64,000 nt of DNA from Bacteroidaceae bacterium (GTDB lineage Bacteria > Bacteroidota > Bacteroidia > Bacteroidales > Bacteroidaceae), in NCBI GenBank assembly GCA_030843315.1, contig JAUUPT010000006.1, positions 26,100 through 90,099 on the forward strand. The letters are read 5' to 3'. The first letter of the stretch is position 1. Every line of letters begins with the position of its first letter. This document shows positions 60,358 to 64,000 of the stretch, piece by piece. The notes under the pieces are model-generated. The model was not told the DNA's origin and searched no databases. It saw only the letters and a program-made list of their open reading frames with translations. A program made the position numbers and the translations under genes.

Positions 60358-62675
60358 AGGGATATATGTCCCAGTACGTTGGTTCCTGCTTGTGCGGCAT
60401 AGCCGGCATAGTTGTAGCGCGCCTTCGCGCCGTTGTCATCGTATGAATACCCACTGGCGGCGAATCCGTTATTCTCATACGTTTCGTTGAACAGGTTGTA
60501 GACGGTGCAACCCACGGTCACCGACTTCACCCGAGGCAGCCGGAAGGTGTACGACATGTTCAGGTTGCTGACGAAGTAAGCATCCAGCGTGCAGTCCTCC
60601 TGCCGGGCGTTGCTCATGTACTGCTTGCTGATGTACTGCGACTGCAACGAAGCCTCGAAGCCTCGGAACGTGTAGCCCAGGCGATTGTTCAGGATAAAGT
60701 CCGGCGAGAAGGCGATAGGTGTGTCGCCGTGGTGGATAATCCAGGGTTCGGTGCCCGCTTCTTCGTCCTCGAACAGCGTTTCGGTGAAGTTCTCCACCCG
60801 GTTCCGGCTCAGCGTGGCGTTGATGTCCCATTGCAGGCCGCAGGGCAGCTTGATGCCTGCCATCAGTTCGATGCCCATGCGGTAGCTGTCCGGCACGTTG
60901 TTGGCCATCGGCTCGCCTATCTCGTTCAGCTCGCCCGTCAGCACCAGCTGGTCTTTGTAGTCCATGTAGTAGAGGTTCATGCCGGCGCTCAGCCAGGAGT
61001 TGGCGTAGGTGTAGCCCAGCTCGTAGTCGAAGAGGCGCTCGGCTCGGGGGTGCTCGGTGAAGTAGCCGTCGGTATAGTTGTTGCGCGTCGGCTCCTTGTG
61101 CGCCACGCTGAACGAGCCGTACAGGCGGTTGTTGCGGTCTATCTGCCAGGAGAGTCCCGCTTTCGGGTTAAAGAAGCCGAAGTCTTCGTCGATGGCGAGT
61201 TTTTGCATTCCAGGGGTGGCAGAGGTCCAGTCGTACTTGTCGTTCCGTCCGTTTATCTTGTAGCTGATGTGGCGGTATTGCAGGTCGAGGTAGGCGCTGA
61301 GGCCGCTGGCGAGTTCGTAATTGGCCTTCAGGTAGATGTTCCCGTCGTTCTTGGTGGCGCGGTTGCGGTAGTAGTCGCGGTCGGGGTCCAGCGCGCCGAG
61401 GTAGTTCTGCACCCACAGCACTTTGCCGAAGTGGTCGCCGTCGTAGCGGTTCATTCCGCCGCCCAGCGAGGCATTCAGGCGGTCGCCTTTGTAGCCGACG
61501 GAGAAGATGCCGCCGCCAAACCAGTTGTCCATCGCCTTCTTGCGGATAAGGTCGGTGCTCTCCACCAGCGCACCGTTGTGCTCGAAGGGCGTCAGTCCGT
61601 ATTCTGCCAGTGAGCGACTGCCTTTGTACTCTTGATAGTAGCCGTCGCCCTTGGTGTAGTGCAGGCCGAGGTTCAGGTTCCACTGCGGGGTGAAGGTATG
61701 GTTCAGCAACAGCTGGTAGTTCTTCTGCGTATAGTTGTCGGTCTGGTCGTCGTAGAAGTGCAGCCGTCCGCCTTCGTCGACGAGGTAATGTTTCGTTCCG
61801 TCCTCTTCTTTATAATATTCTTTTCCGTAAATATTTCCTTCCTTGTCGGTGGCGTACATGAATCCGCAGGAATTGTAGCGGCGGCCGTACCGCTCCATCT
61901 CCTCCTTGCTGGCATAGTTCCAGGCGTGATACGTGCGCTCCTTGCCGGCAAAGGTTATCAGCTTGATGGAAGTGTTGTCAGCGTAGTATCCGCCTTGCAG
62001 GTAATAGGAGTTCAGACCGACGGATGCCCGGTCGATGTACCCGTCCGTACTGATGTTGGAGAGCCGTGCGTCGAACGACCAGTGTCCGTCTATCAGTCCC
62101 GTGCCCACCTTTACCGTCTCTTTGTGCGTGTTGAAGGAGCCGTAGGAGCCGTTGAACTCGGCATACGGTTTCAGCGAGAAGTCTCCCGTCTGCATATTGA
62201 TGCTGGCGCCGAAAGCACCTGCCCCGTTGGTCGATGTGCCCGCGCCGCGCTGTATCTGCATATCTTTTACGGACGAGGCGAAGTCCGGCAGGTTCACCCA
62301 GAACACCGTGTGGCTCTCGGCATCGTTGATGGGGACGCCGTTGGCGGTGACGTTGATGCGTGTGCCGTCCGTTCCGCGCACTCGCAGGGTGGTGTAGCCC
62401 ACTCCGGCGCCTGCATCGCTCGTGGTGATGGCGCTGGGTGTCATGCTTAGCAGATAGGGCAGGTCTTGCCCGAAGTTCTGCTTCCGCAGTTGTTCTTTAC
62501 TTACGTTGGTAAATGCTACCGGTGTAGTCACGGTAGCGCGTGTGGATATCACTTCTACTTCTTGCAGGTTCACCACCCGCAGGCTGTCCTTCTCGTGCGT
62601 CTGCGCATAGACGCCCAGTGCTGCCGTCAGCAGGCAGACTGCCATTGCATGTCTCTTCATTCGCAATAATTCCAT
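60348..62675 (-). CDS. TonB-dependent receptor for thiamine or a precursor
   Basis: 775 residues; a second in-frame ATG at 62660 would give a cleaner signal peptide (MKRHAMAVCLLTAALGVYAQ). Plug domain with VEVISTRATVTTPVAFTNVS, TLRVRGTDGTRINVTANGVP and IQRGAGTSTNGAGAFG; barrel ends NVLGHISLSF. A TPP riboswitch precedes it and pnuT and thiN follow, which matches the known outer-membrane thiamine receptor locus of Bacteroides. Substrate assignment is by this context. Confidence 0.92.
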   Translation of the reverse strand: MELLRMKRHAMAVCLLTAALGVYAQTHEKDSLRVVNLQEVEVISTRATVTTPVAFTNVSKEQLRKQNFGQDLPYLLSMTPSAITTSDAGAGVGYTTLRVRGTDGTRINVTANGVPINDAESHTVFWVNLPDFASSVKDMQIQRGAGTSTNGAGAFGASINMQTGDFSLKPYAEFNGSYGSFNTHKETVKVGTGLIDGHWSFDARLSNISTDGYIDRASVGLNSYYLQGGYYADNTSIKLITFAGKERTYHAWNYASKEEMERYGRRYNSCGFMYATDKEGNIYGKEYYKEEDGTKHYLVDEGGRLHFYDDQTDNYTQKNYQLLLNHTFTPQWNLNLGLHYTKGDGYYQEYKGSRSLAEYGLTPFEHNGALVESTDLIRKKAMDNWFGGGIFSVGYKGDRLNASLGGGMNRYDGDHFGKVLWVQNYLGALDPDRDYYRNRATKNDGNIYLKANYELASGLSAYLDLQYRHISYKINGRNDKYDWTSATPGMQKLAIDEDFGFFNPKAGLSWQIDRNNRLYGSFSVAHKEPTRNNYTDGYFTEHPRAERLFDYELGYTYANSWLSAGMNLYYMDYKDQLVLTGELNEIGEPMANNVPDSYRMGIELMAGIKLPCGLQWDINATLSRNRVENFTETLFEDEEAGTEPWIIHHGDTPIAFSPDFILNNRLGYTFRGFEASLQSQYISKQYMSNARQEDCTLDAYFVSNLNMSYTFRLPRVKSVTVGCTVYNLFNETYENNGFAASGYSYDDNGAKARYNYAGYAAQAGTNVLGHISLSF

Positions 62676-62711
62676 TTAGATTAATACAGAAAAGGGGGAC
62701 TTTTCTTCTTT

Positions 62712-62785
62712 TCCCTCCGCCGGCATTACCCGGATCAGGTCAATGGGTATGATCTCAGCCCGTCATATTAGGGCACCCCTTCATT
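62712..62785 (-). promoter_or_regulatory. TPP riboswitch (THI element)
   Basis: On the minus strand the leader reads GGGGTGCCC, then GGGCTGAGATCATACCC, then GACCTGATCCGGGTAATGCC, ending GGCGGAGGG. These are the conserved thi-box segments that bind the pyrimidine and pyrophosphate of TPP. It lies 37 bp upstream of the receptor ATG, so control is probably at translation initiation or early termination. Confidence 0.95.
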
Positions 62786-62796
62786 GAAATCGAGGG

Positions 62797-62828
62797 CAAA
62801 AGTAGACCTTTCTGCCGAAAGAGGCAAA
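62797..62828 (-). promoter_or_regulatory. Promoter of the thiamine operon
   Basis: Minus strand TTTG (complement of 62825-62828), 20-bp spacer, TACTTTTG (complement of 62797-62804), a close match to the Bacteroides consensus, placed just before the riboswitch. Confidence 0.8.
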
Positions 62829-62858
62829 CGAAGTGAACGAAATTCTAAACAAATTTGT

Positions 62859-62866
62859 TAATTTTG
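62859..62866 (+). promoter_or_regulatory. -7 box of the MscS gene
   Basis: TAATTTTG, 30 bp before the ATG at 62897. It rules against the in-frame start at 62855. Confidence 0.6.
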
Positions 62867-62896
62867 CAATCAACTAATCTAAAAACGAATCAAGTT

Positions 62897-63766
62897 ATGT
62901 TATCACCTTTATTAATGGCAGCCATTGCTGCGCAGGTTGTTGAAGATGGTTTCAGCAAGTTACAAATCCTTCTCCAGCAACTGATAGACTGGGGCGTAAG
63001 TGCCGGTGGACGTATCATCGGAGCTATTATCATCTTTGTAGTAGGACGGTTCCTTATCTCTTTTCTCAGGAAGATTCTTTCCGGTGTCCTGGCCAAGCGG
63101 GACATTGACGCCGGTGTGCAGACGTTCGTCAAGAGCCTGGTCAACATCCTGCTGACTATCCTGCTGATTGTAGCCGTCATCGGCAAACTGGGAGTAGAAA
63201 CCACCTCCTTCGCCGCCCTGCTGGCATCTGCCGGTGTTGCCATCGGTATGGCGCTATCCGGAAACTTGCAGAACTTTGCCGGCGGACTGATTGTATTACT
63301 TTTCCGTCCCTTCAAAGTGGGCGACTGGATTGAAAGCCAGGGTGTATCGGGAACCGTGCGCGAGATTCAAATCTTCCACACCATCCTCACCACCGCCGAC
63401 AACAAAGTAATCTATATTCCCAACGGTGCCCTGAGCAGTGGTACAGTGACCAATTACAGCCGCGAAGATACCCGCCGCGTAGATTGGGTAATCGGCGTGG
63501 AATATGGTGAGAACTATGATAAAGTGGAAAGTACCGTGCGCCGCATCATTGCCGACGACAGCCGCATCCTGAATACTCCCGAACCTTTCGTTGCCCTCCA
63601 TGCCCTGGATGCGAGCAGCGTGAATGTAGTAATCCGCGTATGGGTGAAGAGTGGAGACTACTGGGGTGTTTATTTCGATATGAACAAGAATATCTACTCC
63701 GTATTCAATAAGGAAGGCATCGGCTTCCCGTTCCCGCAGTTGACGGTGCATCAGGCGAAAGACTGA
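62897..63766 (+). CDS. mscS: MscS-family mechanosensitive channel
   Basis: 289 residues from the ATG at 62897. Three membrane helices; the pore helix region is SFAALLASAGVAIGMALSGNLQNFAGGLIVLLFRPFKVGDWIE, the hallmark of MscS, followed by a beta domain (NKVIYIPNGALSSGTVTNYS) and a C-terminal alpha/beta domain. It releases solutes during hypo-osmotic shock across the inner membrane. Full length for the family. Confidence 0.94.
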   Translation: MLSPLLMAAIAAQVVEDGFSKLQILLQQLIDWGVSAGGRIIGAIIIFVVGRFLISFLRKILSGVLAKRDIDAGVQTFVKSLVNILLTILLIVAVIGKLGVETTSFAALLASAGVAIGMALSGNLQNFAGGLIVLLFRPFKVGDWIESQGVSGTVREIQIFHTILTTADNKVIYIPNGALSSGTVTNYSREDTRRVDWVIGVEYGENYDKVESTVRRIIADDSRILNTPEPFVALHALDASSVNVVIRVWVKSGDYWGVYFDMNKNIYSVFNKEGIGFPFPQLTVHQAKD

Positions 63767-63781
63767 TAAATGGGAATTTAG

Positions 63782-63815
63782 TTCACCACAGAGGACACAG
63801 AGTCTCACAGAGTTC
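63782..63815. repeat. Single CACAGAG-type repeat arm
   Basis: TTCACCACAGAGGACACAG and a further CACAGAG unit follow the mscS stop by 15 bp. The start equals that of the arms at 31695, but the units read ACAGAG and no matching inverted arm is seen nearby. Confidence 0.5.
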
Positions 63816-63840
63816 TGGGGAATTTACCAGCGTGTTTTTT

Positions 63841-63958
63841 ATTTTTTAGACGCGGATTAAGCGGATTGAGTGGATTTTAAAGGCTGCGCTGCATTAGCCT
63901 TATGCCGCATGGAAATAAAAGAAATCCGCTCAATCCGCTTAATCCGCGTCTAAAAAAT
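63841..63958. repeat. 37-bp inverted repeat built from CGGATT units
   Basis: Arms 63841-63877 and 63922-63958 pair with one mismatch in 37 around a 44-bp spacer. Each arm has three GGATT units 9 bp apart after ATTTTTTAGACGC. The spacer encodes nothing recognisable. Same design as the repeats at 18171-18226 and 31695-31775 with a different unit sequence. Confidence 0.85.
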
Positions 63959-64000
63959 AATCACGCCGCAAGGTACTCGTCACTGGTAGCTTGTAGCTTG

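Noticed and set aside
1..64000. tRNA, rRNA and complete insertion sequences
   Set aside because: Gene-free gaps were read on both strands; none shows a tRNA cloverleaf, rRNA sequence or a transposase gene.

Overview
The window looks like a chromosomal segment of a gut Bacteroides (order Bacteroidales). The basis is the promoter style (many TAnnTTTG -7 boxes, some with TTG or TTTG at -33), lipoproteins of the fimbrillin/DUF6562 type, a FISUMP domain, GldH, the purH-mreBCD-mrdA-rodA gene order, the menF-D-B-C-E order and a TPP-riboswitch-controlled TonB receptor beside a PnuC-type transporter. Species was not determined. No rRNA, tRNA or CRISPR array was found.

Layout. 1-829: end of an AAA-ATPase/PD-(D/E)XK protein. 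829-1458: gene-free, two 22-bp-phased repeat arrays and a hairpin. 1458-8684 (minus): four-gene envelope locus that looks like a fimbria-type surface assembly (barrel protein, two DUF6562-like lipoproteins, one carrying 15 copies of a 28-residue Cys-containing repeat, and a GLUG-type lipoprotein). 8685-14005: divergent regulatory block (TPR/HTH membrane regulator, AraC-type regulator, PAS histidine kinase). 14095-18136: ABC-F protein and M13 peptidase. 18355-25706: purH followed by the rod-shape/elongasome operon. 25844-31718: menaquinone genes menF, D, B, C, E. 31695-33639: dispersed inverted repeats around radA, one pair exactly bracketing a GxxExxY nuclease-fold gene. 33647-38399: FAD-dependent dehydrogenase, then a LuxR-type regulator with a histidine-rich linker beside a TonB receptor. 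38400-39032: gene-free, a third 22-bp-phased array. 39033-40562 (minus): three-gene hipB-hipS-hipT module with paired operators. 40648-44474 (minus): zinc-ribbon membrane protein, U32 peptidase-family protein, metA. 44818-50840: fimbrillin/FISUMP lipoprotein, metF, DNA polymerase III delta prime, RicT-like protein, gldH. 50857-51894: ansA. 52112-57403: threonine operon with a probable leader peptide, thrA, a phosphoglycerate-mutase-like homoserine kinase and thrC. 57402-57868: small RelE/ParE-type toxin-antitoxin pair. 57997-58905: EamA transporter. 58909-62828 (minus): thiamine salvage operon with TPP riboswitch, receptor, PnuT and thiamine pyrophosphokinase, interrupted by another 22-bp array. 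62897-63766: MscS channel, then another large inverted repeat.

Two non-coding patterns stand out. First, gene 3' ends carry degenerate arrays with an exact 22-bp period; two of them, 59 kb apart, align unit by unit over nine units. Second, long inverted repeats whose arms are built from 9-10-bp GATT-centred units occur at least four times, and one perfect 34-bp pair starts on the stop codon and ends one base before the start codon of a small nuclease-fold gene, which resembles a minimal mobile cassette. These, the hipBST operators and the repeat-bearing surface locus are the parts most worth following up.
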